Source: Rhodocyclaceae bacterium (GTDB taxonomy: Bacteria > Pseudomonadota > Gammaproteobacteria > Burkholderiales > Rhodocyclaceae). Taken from it: a stretch of 16,374 nucleotides of DNA. The position numbers were made by a program, and so were the translations under genes. Of the stretch, positions 7,855 through 14,751 are shown piece after piece. The stretch lies in NCBI GenBank assembly GCA_020849155.1, contig JADLGU010000061.1:1-16374 (forward strand). The letters run 5' to 3'. Each line of letters opens with the position of its first letter. Positions within the stretch are counted from its first letter, which is position 1. Under the pieces are notes generated by a model that saw only the letters and a list, made by a program, of their open reading frames with translations, did not search any database and was not told where the DNA came from.

Positions 7855-7883
7855 AAACTAAAGGTTTTCGTTCCTCTTGTCAA
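7855..7883 (-). promoter_or_regulatory. Candidate sigma-70 promoter for the mshI-N block
   Basis: On the minus strand, a perfect TTGACA (-35, 7883-7878) is followed after 17 bases by TAGTTT (7860-7855), a weak -10. The mshQ-mshI gap (7825-7914) is the largest in the cluster and unusually AT-rich, as expected of an internal promoter. No strong Shine-Dalgarno is seen before the mshI ATG. The -35 is persuasive and the -10 is not. Confidence 0.5.
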
Positions 7884-7914
7884 TCGCCTGGAAGGGTTTT
7901 TTTCGAAATCCGGC

Positions 7915-10900
7915 TCAGGGGGCGATTTCGCGCCGATAAATCATCGAATCGCGATGGATGCCGAAGGTCGCCCGGGCGACCGGATCGTCGTCATATTGGG
8001 TCGTGCCGTCGGCATCGGGATTGGCGGTGTCGTCCCAGCGGCCGCGCAGCCAGGGCATGCCGCCGAGATTGACCGTGACATCGACGCTGCCCTGGTTGCC
8101 GGCGCCTGGGATGGACAGTGTGAGATGGTTGGTGGCGCCGAGCACGCCGGTGAGCATCGGTAGCGTTTCGCCGGCGTTGAGATTGCCCTGGAAGTTGCCC
8201 AGCGACACCAGGCCGCCCAGCGAGGTGCACGGCACGGCCAGCTGGTAGTCGGCGAAATTGGTGGAGAAGCCGGTGCCGTTCCAGTACTGGGCGCTGACCG
8301 GGACGATCAGCGACCGCAGTTCCGAGCCGACGGCGTTGGTCAGCCGCAGCCGGCCGAAGCGCACGCTGGTGGCGGCGCCGACGGCTTTGGCGTTGCAGGG
8401 GGCGCAGGCACCCGCCGTCGCCGCATTCATGTCGAGGCCGTTCAGCGCCACCGCGTCGGGATCCGTCAATCGCAGACCCAATTGCAGGCTGTCATAGGGG
8501 CCGTCCGGATTGTCCGGCGTGGCGCGGCGGAAGCTGGCCGCTGCCGAGCTGAGCGAATAGACGCCACTGCTCCAGAGAGGAGAAGGCGCGGTGACATTGA
8601 TCCGGGCCGAAAGATCGGTGCCGTTGTTGGCGTTCTCGGCCTGCCAGGCCACCGTCGCCAGCGTGCCCGGCGCATAGCCCGGGCTGTTGTAATTGACCGT
8701 CACCGTGTTCGAGGCGTTCTGCGCCTGCACGGTCGCCGCCAGGCTCTGGAAAGGCTGGCCCATATAAGTGAAGGCCGGCGCGCCGGTGGTACAGGCGGCG
8801 GTCACCGCCCCGGCGGTCAGCTCGAAATGATCGGGCACGAAGCGGCCGACCGTGGTGATGACGGAATAGGCCGTCCGTTCCGCCGCCGTCGAGCCGTCGG
8901 CGGCATCGACCGCCGCCCAGGTGTCGTCGGCCATCTGCAGCTGGAAGACGCCGACCTCGCTGTAAGTGGCCGTACTCGATGTGACCGTCCCGCCCGCGCC
9001 GGAGAATGCGCCGACGCTGACCGCGCAGGTCGGACAAACGACTAGAGGTGGCAGTACGAAACCGGTGATATTGGCGCTCGGGCTGCCGTCGTAATTGCCG
9101 GTGACGGCGCTCGCCGCGTTGTAGCCGGTGACCGTGATCGTGAAGGGCTGGCCGGCCTTGTGCACCGTGCCGCCGGGGAAGGCGGCGTTGTTGAGCGTCC
9201 GGGCAATGCCGGCGGTCAGCCAGTCGGAATCGGTCACCGCCACGCCGAGCGCCGCCGGCCGGATGGCGAAGTTGTCGGTCGAGCAGCCGATCGCCAGCGG
9301 CGCGCCGACGGCCGGATAGGTCATGCGCACCCTGACTTCGCGCCAGGCATTGCTCTCGGTCAACGTCACGTTCTTGCGGCCGAGGTCGGCCAGCGCGAAA
9401 GACAATGTCGGCGGGATGAACACCGGCAAGGGGGTCCAGCTCGGCCGGCAGCCATTGGCGTCGATGGCCCCGGCGTTGTTCGAGGCATCCAGCAGCTCGA
9501 TTTTCACGTCGCCGGCGAACAGGGTCTCGACGGCGGTCTTGGCGGCGTTGAGCGCCACGATCGCCAGGTCGAAGGGCTGGCCGGCGACCTTGGTGTGGAT
9601 CACGCCGGCGATGCCCGGCGGAGTGGTCGTCTCGAAGGCATTGAAGCCGCCGGGAATGACGACGGTCAGCGGTTCGCCGATGGCGAAATCGCCGAATTCG
9701 AGGTAGGGATTGAGCGTGATCGATGTCGCGGTGCGCCCGGGCGCCAGATCGGTATCGGACCAGGCGCCCGCTGAATAGCGCTTGGCGACATAGGCGTTTG
9801 GATTGCTGCCCCCGTCCCGGTCAGCCGCCACCCAGTTGAATATCATTCGCCGCTGGGCGGCCGCCACGTTGAAAACAACCCCAAGATTCGCCACCGTCCA
9901 GTAGCGGTTGACGCTGAGCGCGGGATTGATCCCGGACGTGGCGATTTGCGGGTGGTCGCCAGCCACCGTCGCGACCCGGACATAGTTGCCGGTCGTTACT
10001 GCGCGAAAGCGCAGGTTGGCCAAGCCCCTGGTCAAGCTGCCGACGGGAAAATCGTAGGCCACACTGCCGCCGGCCGTCCTGATCCAGCGCGCCAGGTTGC
10101 CGACCACGAATCGGTTGGCGTTGCTCCCGGCAATGGTCCCGGACGAGGCATTGCTGATGCCGACTGAAAGCAGATTGGCGCCGGTGGTGACCCGGCCGTT
10201 GAGGACGCGCAAGCGGTTGGAGACCGTGACGTTGTGGTTGATCGTCAGGCCGCTGGCGTTGTTGAGATCGATGCGATAGAAGGACGAGCTCGCCGCCGTG
10301 CCACCGATGGTCTGCGCCGCCGCGCCGGCGAAGGTGGCGGTGCGGTTGCCGGTGATGCCGTTGAAGCCGCCGTTGTGGGTGAAGTTGCCCGTTAGCGTCA
10401 CGTTGCCGCCGAAGGTGGCGGTGCCGCCGGCCTTGGCCACCGTCAGGTGGTTGTAGGTGTAGGCGCCGATGTTCTGGGCGCCGCCGCCGTTGTAGGCGAC
10501 CGTGCCGCTGCCCGCGGTCAGGGTGCCGCCGTTGGTGAAGTTGCCGCCGATGCGCAGGACACCGGCGCCGGAGAACGCCACCTGCTCGCGGTTCGGCTGG
10601 TTGTTGGCCGTCAGGTGACGGCCTATGGTCGCCGTGCCGGCGCCGATGGCGAGCCGGGCGATGCGGGTGTTGCCGGTGCTGGCCAGGGTCAGGTCGCGAC
10701 CGACGCTGAGCGTGCCGGCCGCGACGTCGAGCAGCTTGACGCGGCCGTTGGTGTTGGCGTTGATGACGATGTCGCGCGAGGCGGTGAGCGAATTGGCGCC
10801 GGCGATGACAAGGGTCGAGTCGGCATTGCCGTTGTTGATGGTCACGTCGCGGCATACCGCGGCGGCGTTCACCGTGACCGTATGGCCGTTGGCGATCACC

Positions 10901-11058
10901 ACGTCGTCGCCCGCGACCGGCACGGCGGCGCAGCTCCAGGTGGCGGCATTGTTCCAGTTGCCGCTGCCGAGCGAGGTGCAGGTGGCTGCCCAGGCGCCGG
11001 CGGCCAAGCCCGAAAGTCCCAGGAGTACGAACAGCCGGACCGCGCGTCTCATCCTCAT
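7915..11058 (-). CDS. mshQ: MshQ, large secreted MSHA-associated protein with DUF6701-type C-terminus
   Basis: Large exported protein, 1047 aa. A Sec signal peptide occupies residues 1-24 (cleavage after AWA). The N-terminal part (about 25-340) looks like a repetitive beta-rich or beta-helical surface module. It opens with NWNNAATWS and GDDVVIANGHTVTVN, and later has two related repeat units ending in GGGAQNIG (about 183-207) and GAAAQTIGG (about 236-265). The C-terminal half (about 600-1047) carries MshQ/DUF6701 hallmarks: VGRFVPDHFEL, SVRFGRLRLTNAVGSEL, YWNGTGF and the terminal ARATFGIHRD then IYRRE. Paired cysteines CPTC (675-678) and CAPC (885-888) may form disulfides. Its role in the pilus is unknown; adhesin or tip function is an inference. 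The ATG at 11058 overlaps the mshP stop as ATGA; a second ATG lies two codons later. Confidence 0.9.
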   Translation of the reverse strand: MRMRRAVRLFVLLGLSGLAAGAWAATCTSLGSGNWNNAATWSCAAVPVAGDDVVIANGHTVTVNAAAVCRDVTINNGNADSTLVIAGANSLTASRDIVINANTNGRVKLLDVAAGTLSVGRDLTLASTGNTRIARLAIGAGTATIGRHLTANNQPNREQVAFSGAGVLRIGGNFTNGGTLTAGSGTVAYNGGGAQNIGAYTYNHLTVAKAGGTATFGGNVTLTGNFTHNGGFNGITGNRTATFAGAAAQTIGGTAASSSFYRIDLNNASGLTINHNVTVSNRLRVLNGRVTTGANLLSVGISNASSGTIAGSNANRFVVGNLARWIRTAGGSVAYDFPVGSLTRGLANLRFRAVTTGNYVRVATVAGDHPQIATSGINPALSVNRYWTVANLGVVFNVAAAQRRMIFNWVAADRDGGSNPNAYVAKRYSAGAWSDTDLAPGRTATSITLNPYLEFGDFAIGEPLTVVIPGGFNAFETTTPPGIAGVIHTKVAGQPFDLAIVALNAAKTAVETLFAGDVKIELLDASNNAGAIDANGCRPSWTPLPVFIPPTLSFALADLGRKNVTLTESNAWREVRVRMTYPAVGAPLAIGCSTDNFAIRPAALGVAVTDSDWLTAGIARTLNNAAFPGGTVHKAGQPFTITVTGYNAASAVTGNYDGSPSANITGFVLPPLVVCPTCAVSVGAFSGAGGTVTSSTATYSEVGVFQLQMADDTWAAVDAADGSTAAERTAYSVITTVGRFVPDHFELTAGAVTAACTTGAPAFTYMGQPFQSLAATVQAQNASNTVTVNYNSPGYAPGTLATVAWQAENANNGTDLSARINVTAPSPLWSSGVYSLSSAAASFRRATPDNPDGPYDSLQLGLRLTDPDAVALNGLDMNAATAGACAPCNAKAVGAATSVRFGRLRLTNAVGSELRSLIVPVSAQYWNGTGFSTNFADYQLAVPCTSLGGLVSLGNFQGNLNAGETLPMLTGVLGATNHLTLSIPGAGNQGSVDVTVNLGGMPWLRGRWDDTANPDADGTTQYDDDPVARATFGIHRDSMIYRREIAP

Positions 11059-11546
11059 CGCCGCTCCACTCTGGCCTGCACCTGCCGCTCGACGTACTCG
11101 TTGGCCGGCGCCGCCGGGTTCGGACAGCCGCCGGGTCCGGCCAGGTTGCAGGCGGTCGAGGTGAAAGTGTACAGGGTAACCGTCTCGCCGGCCTCGCCGT
11201 GGCTGGTCAGGCCGCAGGTCACGGTGACGGTGAATGCCGCCAGGGTGGTGCCGGCCGGCATCACCAGCGTGGTCGGCGAAGGCGGGCAGGCCGGCGGCAC
11301 GTCGGGCGCCGGCGGCGCCGGCCGCGGCGGGTTGCGCAGGGCGTTCCAGCTGCCCCATTCGAGCCCGGCCTGGGCCGCCTGGTAGGCCCGCACGCCCAGC
11401 ACGTCGAGCGCCGCGGCGCTCTGCTGCGACTGGAACACCGTCACCGAGTAGGCCGCCAGCGCCGCCAGGATGACGATCAGCACGATGGCGGTGACGATCG
11501 AAACGCCGTGTTGCGCAGACCGACTTTTCATTCGCGGCGATCTCAT
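11055..11546 (-). CDS. mshP: MshP, PilX-like minor prepilin-type protein
   Basis: Small pilin-like membrane protein, 163 aa. After a 14-residue basic leader, the sequence G14-VSIVTAIVLIVILAAL forms a hydrophobic helix. Position +5 is Thr, not the Glu typical of type IV prepilins, which matches the PilX/MshP style of minor pilin rather than the major type. The body has a proline-rich segment (about 73-90) and four cysteines that could pair. The segment ALDVLGVRAYQAAQAGLEWG is typical of PilX-family proteins. The ATG at 11546 overlaps the mshO stop as ATGA; an ATG five codons downstream is an alternative. The stop overlaps the mshQ start. Confidence 0.87.
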   Translation of the reverse strand: MRSPRMKSRSAQHGVSIVTAIVLIVILAALAAYSVTVFQSQQSAAALDVLGVRAYQAAQAGLEWGSWNALRNPPRPAPPAPDVPPACPPSPTTLVMPAGTTLAAFTVTVTCGLTSHGEAGETVTLYTFTSTACNLAGPGGCPNPAAPANEYVERQVQARVERR

Positions 11547-12448
11547 GGCGTATGGCTCACATGCACCTGGCTCATCAGGGTCACCGATTCGAGCTGGCCG
11601 GTCTGCGGGTCGGCCTGCGACAGCGTCAGGGTAAGGGTGACCAGGCCGGAGCGCGAGGTGATGCCCGGCGCATAGGTGATGGCGCAGCCCGTCACCCCCG
11701 TCGCCAGGTTGTTGCCGGCGGCCGGCAATGGCGCCGGCTGCGCCGCGGCGATCGGATAGCTGTCGTGGCGCGTCAGGGTGCCGGTGAGGGTGTTGCACTG
11801 ATAGGTGACCGGGCCGGAGACCACGTAGAAGCGGGCGCTGGGCGAGTCGAGGACGAAACTGTTGGCGGCGAAGCTGATCTGGTCCTCGGGCGCCGGACCG
11901 CCGCCGGCAACCGTTGCCGCAATCAGGCTCTTGTTGCCGCCGCTGGCGGGGCCGCTGGCATAGGCGTCGCCGCCGGCCACCCCGACGCCGAGATTGCTCA
12001 CCACCAGGAAATCGCTGCCGGGGACGATGGCGGCCAGATCCGGCGTGGCCCCCAGGGTGCGCAGGCAGGTGTCGGTGACGCCGACGCCGAACTCGAAAGC
12101 GTCATTGAAGCCGGCGCCCCAGCCGCCGAGCGGGCAGCTCGTCGCCCCGCCGCTCGGCTGGCTGCGATAGCGCCCGCTGCTGCGGGTTTCGAGAAACTCC
12201 AGGTAAAACACCCCGGCCGCCGGATTGGACACCCGCACGCTGTTGGGCAGGGCGTTGCGGATGTCCCGCGACATGCGCCGCAAGGCCGTGTCGGCGATGT
12301 CGGTCAGGGTGGCCCGGCGGGTCACGTCCTGATAGCCGGAAAAGGGCACCCGCAGGAACACCGCCATCACCGCCGCCAGGATGCCGGTCAGGGTGAGGGC
12401 GACGATCAGCTCGATCAGCGTGAAGCCGCGCTCAGAGGTTGGGCGCAT
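11543..12448 (-). CDS. mshO: MshO, prepilin-type minor pilin (PilW-like)
   Basis: Prepilin-like protein, 301 aa, in the position and size range of MshO. The leader is short (MRPTSERG), with canonical processing and methylation site G8|FTLIE and hydrophobic helix FTLIELIVALTLTGILAAVM. The segment after it (TLTDIADTALRRMSRDIRNALPNSVRV) is the conserved alpha-1 extension of PilW/MshO-type minor pilins. The C-terminal domain is larger than in MshC or MshD and has several cysteines. The ATG at 12448 lies inside the mshD 3' end (17-base overlap, different frame). An in-frame start further upstream is possible but would give an atypically long leader. Confidence 0.9.
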   Translation of the reverse strand: MRPTSERGFTLIELIVALTLTGILAAVMAVFLRVPFSGYQDVTRRATLTDIADTALRRMSRDIRNALPNSVRVSNPAAGVFYLEFLETRSSGRYRSQPSGGATSCPLGGWGAGFNDAFEFGVGVTDTCLRTLGATPDLAAIVPGSDFLVVSNLGVGVAGGDAYASGPASGGNKSLIAATVAGGGPAPEDQISFAANSFVLDSPSARFYVVSGPVTYQCNTLTGTLTRHDSYPIAAAQPAPLPAAGNNLATGVTGCAITYAPGITSRSGLVTLTLTLSQADPQTGQLESVTLMSQVHVSHTP

Positions 12449-13013
12449 TGCGGGTCCTGATGCCTTCGATCTGCACGGCGATGCCGGCCGGGCCGGTGAC
12501 ATTCACCGTGATCAGCCAGCTCTCGCCGGCCGGCACGGCGTTGGGCCCCGCGCCCAGGGCCAGCGCGGCGAGGACGATGGTGGCGCTGTAGCCGGGATAG
12601 GCTGTCCCGGTGATGTCGCTGGCGGTCGCCAGGACCAGGCCGGCGTAATCGCTGACGTTGTCGAGCGGCGTCAGCACTGCGCCGCGCGCTTCGCCACCCT
12701 CGGTGCCGGGCCCTTCGAGCGTCGTCGCGCAGCCGGTCGGGCCGATGAAGGCGCCGGTCGCCGTGGCCAAGTTGGCGTCGTCGGGATCGCAGAAGGTGAA
12801 GGGCATCAGGCGCACTTCCTCGAGCAGCGATTCGGCGATGGCCAGCGCCTGCTTGCGGATCATCGGCTCGCCGCTCTGCCGGCTGGTGCCGACGAACACC
12901 GCCAGCACCGTGCCGACCGCCACCCCGACGATGACGATGAACAGGATCGCCTCGATCAGCGTCGCGCCGCGCTGGCCGCCTGCGATCGTCCGGACAGGGC
13001 CCTCAGAAAACAT
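12432..13013 (-). CDS. mshD: MshD, prepilin-type minor pilin (PilV-like)
   Basis: Minor prepilin, 193 aa from the ATG at 13013. The processing site is G16|ATLIE, with Glu at mature position +5, followed by the helix ATLIEAILFIVIVGVAVGTV. The downstream segment RKQALAIAESLLEEVRLMPF is the conserved region of MshD/PilV-type proteins. The CDS overlaps the mshC end by 11 bases and the mshO start by 17. An ATG six codons further upstream (13031) is an alternative start. It is likely part of the minor-pilin complex that primes pilus assembly (known for PilV/W/X-type proteins, inferred here). Confidence 0.9.
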   Translation of the reverse strand: MFSEGPVRTIAGGQRGATLIEAILFIVIVGVAVGTVLAVFVGTSRQSGEPMIRKQALAIAESLLEEVRLMPFTFCDPDDANLATATGAFIGPTGCATTLEGPGTEGGEARGAVLTPLDNVSDYAGLVLATASDITGTAYPGYSATIVLAALALGAGPNAVPAGESWLITVNVTGPAGIAVQIEGIRTRNAPNL

Positions 13014-13503
13014 AGCCGGTATTGGCGGCAACGGTCATGGCAAAAGCCGCCCTGCCCGTCACCGTGACCACCTGGGCCGGCAGCAAGGCGCCGGCGGGCG
13101 TCACCGGCTGGCCCAGGGCATTGAACTTGAAGACGGGAACCGCGGGCGGCGCGATGGCCACTCCCGCCGGCGCCGGCAAGGCATAGGGATCGGTCGTGCC
13201 GGGCAAATTCACGGCGGCGAATCCGCCGCAGCCGGCCACCGCTCCCGGCGCCGGATTGTAGGTCAGCGCAACGCTGCCGGCGGCCAGCGCCACGCACACT
13301 TCGCGGCGCTTGGCCACGGCGGTTTTCTGGGCGTAGCGCAGGGCGCTGCGGACCTGGTCGAAATAGCCGCGCTCGTCGAAGACGCCTCGGGCGGTGAGGC
13401 GTGGCAGGCCCAGGGCGGCCAGGATGCCGAGCACCACGATGACCGTGATCAGCTCGACCGTGGTGAAGCCGGAATGGAATCGGTTCGCACCGTCATGTTT
13501 CAT
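13003..13503 (-). CDS. mshC: MshC, prepilin-type minor pilin (GspH/FimT-like)
   Basis: Minor prepilin, 166 aa, encoded directly after the major pilin as in Vibrio. The processing site is G12|FTTVE, with Glu at mature +5 and helix FTTVELITVIVVLGILAALG. It is followed by LPRLTARGVFDERGYFDQVR and RSALRYAQKTAVAKRREVCV, the pattern seen in MshC and GspH/FimT-type minor pilins. The ATG at 13503 fits a normal leader; a TTG at 13557 would add 18 residues. No strong Shine-Dalgarno is visible, so expression may depend on read-through past the mshA-mshC hairpin. The 3' end overlaps mshD. Confidence 0.9.
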   Translation of the reverse strand: MKHDGANRFHSGFTTVELITVIVVLGILAALGLPRLTARGVFDERGYFDQVRSALRYAQKTAVAKRREVCVALAAGSVALTYNPAPGAVAGCGGFAAVNLPGTTDPYALPAPAGVAIAPPAVPVFKFNALGQPVTPAGALLPAQVVTVTGRAAFAMTVAANTGYVF

Positions 13504-13526
13504 ACGGCGAGACACTGGGCAAGTTT

Positions 13527-13553
13527 CCTGGGCCGGCGGCCTGCCGGCCCAGG
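13527..13553. terminator. Strong GC-rich hairpin between mshA and mshC (attenuator or mRNA stabiliser)
   Basis: A perfect 11-bp inverted repeat (CCTGGGCCGGC and its complement) with a 5-base loop lies 8 bases after the mshA stop. In the direction of transcription it is followed by AAACTTG, not a U-tract, so it is not a textbook intrinsic terminator. Such hairpins after a major pilin gene often raise pilin mRNA relative to the genes behind it. That role is inferred here. Confidence 0.7.
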
Positions 13554-13561
13554 ACAATTCA

Positions 13562-14104
13562 TCAGCAACCGGTCACGGTCGTCGCGCTGACGGCTGCTGC
13601 GCCACCCGCTGCAGCCGGCGCGGTATAAGTGAAGAAGCAGGTCGCCGGCACGTTCCCGGTGACCTGGATGGTCAGCACGGCGCCTGCGCCGCCTCCGCCG
13701 CCAACAATCGCAAACCCGTTGGCTGCCAGGTCGCCGGCAGTCGCGGGAAAAATGCTGGTCAGGCCGGCGGACGAGACGATGCCGGCCAGATCGGCCGTCG
13801 GATAGCCGTTAACGATGGAGACTCGGCCGGACTCCGTGCAGATGTTGGTCGTGTTGTTGGCCGGGTTCGGTCCGAATCCTGGTGCCGCGCAAGCGACGGT
13901 ATCGATCACACCGCCCCTCGCCAGGAAAGTCCCGTGGATCAGCGCGGCTGAAGCGTTCACCGCGCCGCGCGCCGCGTTCAGCTTGGCAATCCGGGCATCG
14001 CGGGTCAGGTTGGTGAAGCGGGGCAGCGCCACCGCGGCCAGGATGCCGAGGATGGTGATCACCACCACCAGTTCGATCAGGGTGAAGCCTTTGAGATTTT
14101 TCAT
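13562..14104 (-). CDS. mshA: MSHA major pilin MshA (type IVa prepilin)
   Basis: Major structural pilin of the MSHA fibre, 180 aa. It has the shortest leader in the cluster, MKNLKG, cleaved before FTLIELVVVITILGILAAVA, with Glu at mature +5. The extension PRFTNLTRDARIAKLNAARG is typical of MshA. Four cysteines are visible, one pair central (VACAAPG, NICTESG) and one near the C-terminus (PATCFFTY, VTGC), consistent with a disulfide-bounded D-region. The tail is Ala/Gly-rich. Its identity as MshA rather than MshB rests on position just before mshC and on being the only short-leader pilin here. Upstream are a GGAG ribosome-binding site seven bases from the ATG and a sigma-54-type promoter; downstream is a strong hairpin. 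The frame is open to 14158, but that would give an unusual leader. Confidence 0.93.
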   Translation of the reverse strand: MKNLKGFTLIELVVVITILGILAAVALPRFTNLTRDARIAKLNAARGAVNASAALIHGTFLARGGVIDTVACAAPGFGPNPANNTTNICTESGRVSIVNGYPTADLAGIVSSAGLTSIFPATAGDLAANGFAIVGGGGGAGAVLTIQVTGNVPATCFFTYTAPAAAGGAAAVSATTVTGC

Positions 14105-14151
14105 ACACGCTCCGTCAGTTATGGCCTCGATCGGGCCCTTGTTGATATAAA

Positions 14152-14167
14152 AGCACACTCCATGCCA
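14152..14167 (-). promoter_or_regulatory. Candidate sigma-54 (RpoN) -24/-12 promoter of mshA
   Basis: The minus strand reads TGGCATG-N4-GTGCT, matching 10 of the 12 fixed positions of the consensus TGGCACG-N4-TTGCW, including the invariant GG and GC at the required 10-base spacing. It sits in the 67-base gap between the mshF-position stop and mshA, giving a 5' UTR of roughly 35-40 bases. A weaker sigma-70 reading (TTGATT, 17 bases, TTTTAT) overlaps it. RpoN control of major pilin genes is well known for PilSR-regulated pilA. Confidence 0.72.
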
Positions 14168-14171
14168 AGAA

Positions 14172-14723
14172 TCAAAACCACTCGTAGGGCGTCAGCAGCC
14201 TCAGGGCGGCTCCGCCTGTCGCTTCCGGCCCCTCGACCACAACCTGCCAGCGCAGCTCGGCCGATCCCTTGCGGGCGGGGCGGAAATGTTCGTCGAGCCG
14301 CAACCGGTACACCACTTCCCGCTTCTCCGGATCGAAATACCAGCTGCCGCGCGCCTTGGCGCCGTCGGGCGCCTGCTGCAGCTCGCCGAGGTAATTCTCG
14401 GGCGGCCGCGCCAGCCATTGCATCGGATTCAGTCGCGCCAGCTCTGCCTTGTCCCGCTGCCTGCCGCCGGCCACCCGGCTCGCCGCCTCGTAGCGCAGGC
14501 CGTATTCGAGGGCGGCCAGCGTGCGCTCCATGGCCGTCCGTTCCGCCGCTTCCTGGACATAGGCGACCCCCCTCAGCAGGAAATAGCCCAGCACCGACAG
14601 CACCGCCAGCGCCACGACCAGTTCCAGCAGGCTGATCCCGCCGCATCGCCGCGCGTGAATTAATTCACGCCCCCGCCGCACCGCGCCGGCAGCCGGCCGC
14701 CAGCCTTGTCGGTTCCTCGTCAC
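14172..14723 (-). CDS. mshF: mshF-position protein with a canonical prepilin signal
   Basis: This is a 183-aa protein between mshG and mshA, the place of mshF in Vibrio. I assign the symbol by position; the family is poorly characterised. It carries a clear class III prepilin signal: G29|ISLLE, Glu at mature +5, and helix ISLLELVVALAVLSVLGYFL. The remaining domain (SWYFDPEKREVVYRLRLDE, then a beta-rich end) has no enzyme motif I recognise. It could be a minor pilin standing in for MshB, which is missing here. The start is uncertain: GTG at 14723 gives a long 29-residue leader, while GTG at 14681 gives 15 residues. Neither has a clear Shine-Dalgarno. A seven-codon ORF ends at the 14723 start (see separate entry). 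An 18-bp palindrome lies in the leader codons. Confidence 0.78.
   Translation of the reverse strand: MTRNRQGWRPAAGAVRRGRELIHARRCGGISLLELVVALAVLSVLGYFLLRGVAYVQEAAERTAMERTLAALEYGLRYEAASRVAGGRQRDKAELARLNPMQWLARPPENYLGELQQAPDGAKARGSWYFDPEKREVVYRLRLDEHFRPARKGSAELRWQVVVEGPEATGGAALRLLTPYEWF
14653..14670. repeat. 18-bp perfect palindrome in the mshF leader region
   Basis: GCGTGAATTAATTCACGC is a perfect palindrome with an AT-rich core, inside leader codons 18-24 of the mshF-position gene. It includes a TTA leucine codon, which is rare in this GC-rich region. It lies about 485 bases upstream of the mshA sigma-54 element. It could be a regulator binding site; nothing in the sequence identifies which one. 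Confidence 0.6.
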
Positions 14724-14743
14724 GGATGTCGATTTGCGGTCAT
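14720..14743 (-). other. Possible seven-codon minicistron before the mshF-position gene
   Basis: An ATG at 14743 opens a seven-codon frame (MTANRHP) whose TGA overlaps the GTG start at 14723 as GTGA. If translated, it could carry ribosomes from mshG onto the otherwise unmarked mshF start. Its own ribosome-binding site is weak, and short frames of this size arise by chance. Confidence 0.25.
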
Positions 14744-14751
14744 CCGACCGA

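Noticed and set aside
7895..7914. A-run on the minus strand (T-run on the plus strand) just after mshQ as an intrinsic terminator
   Set aside because: For transcripts from mshQ the run is A, not U, and no GC-rich stem precedes it. On the plus strand no gene needs it and no hairpin precedes the T-run.
14168..14300. PilR-type TGTC tandem sites upstream of the mshA sigma-54 element
   Set aside because: I found no cluster of TGTC repeats on the minus strand in this stretch, so no activator site can be named.
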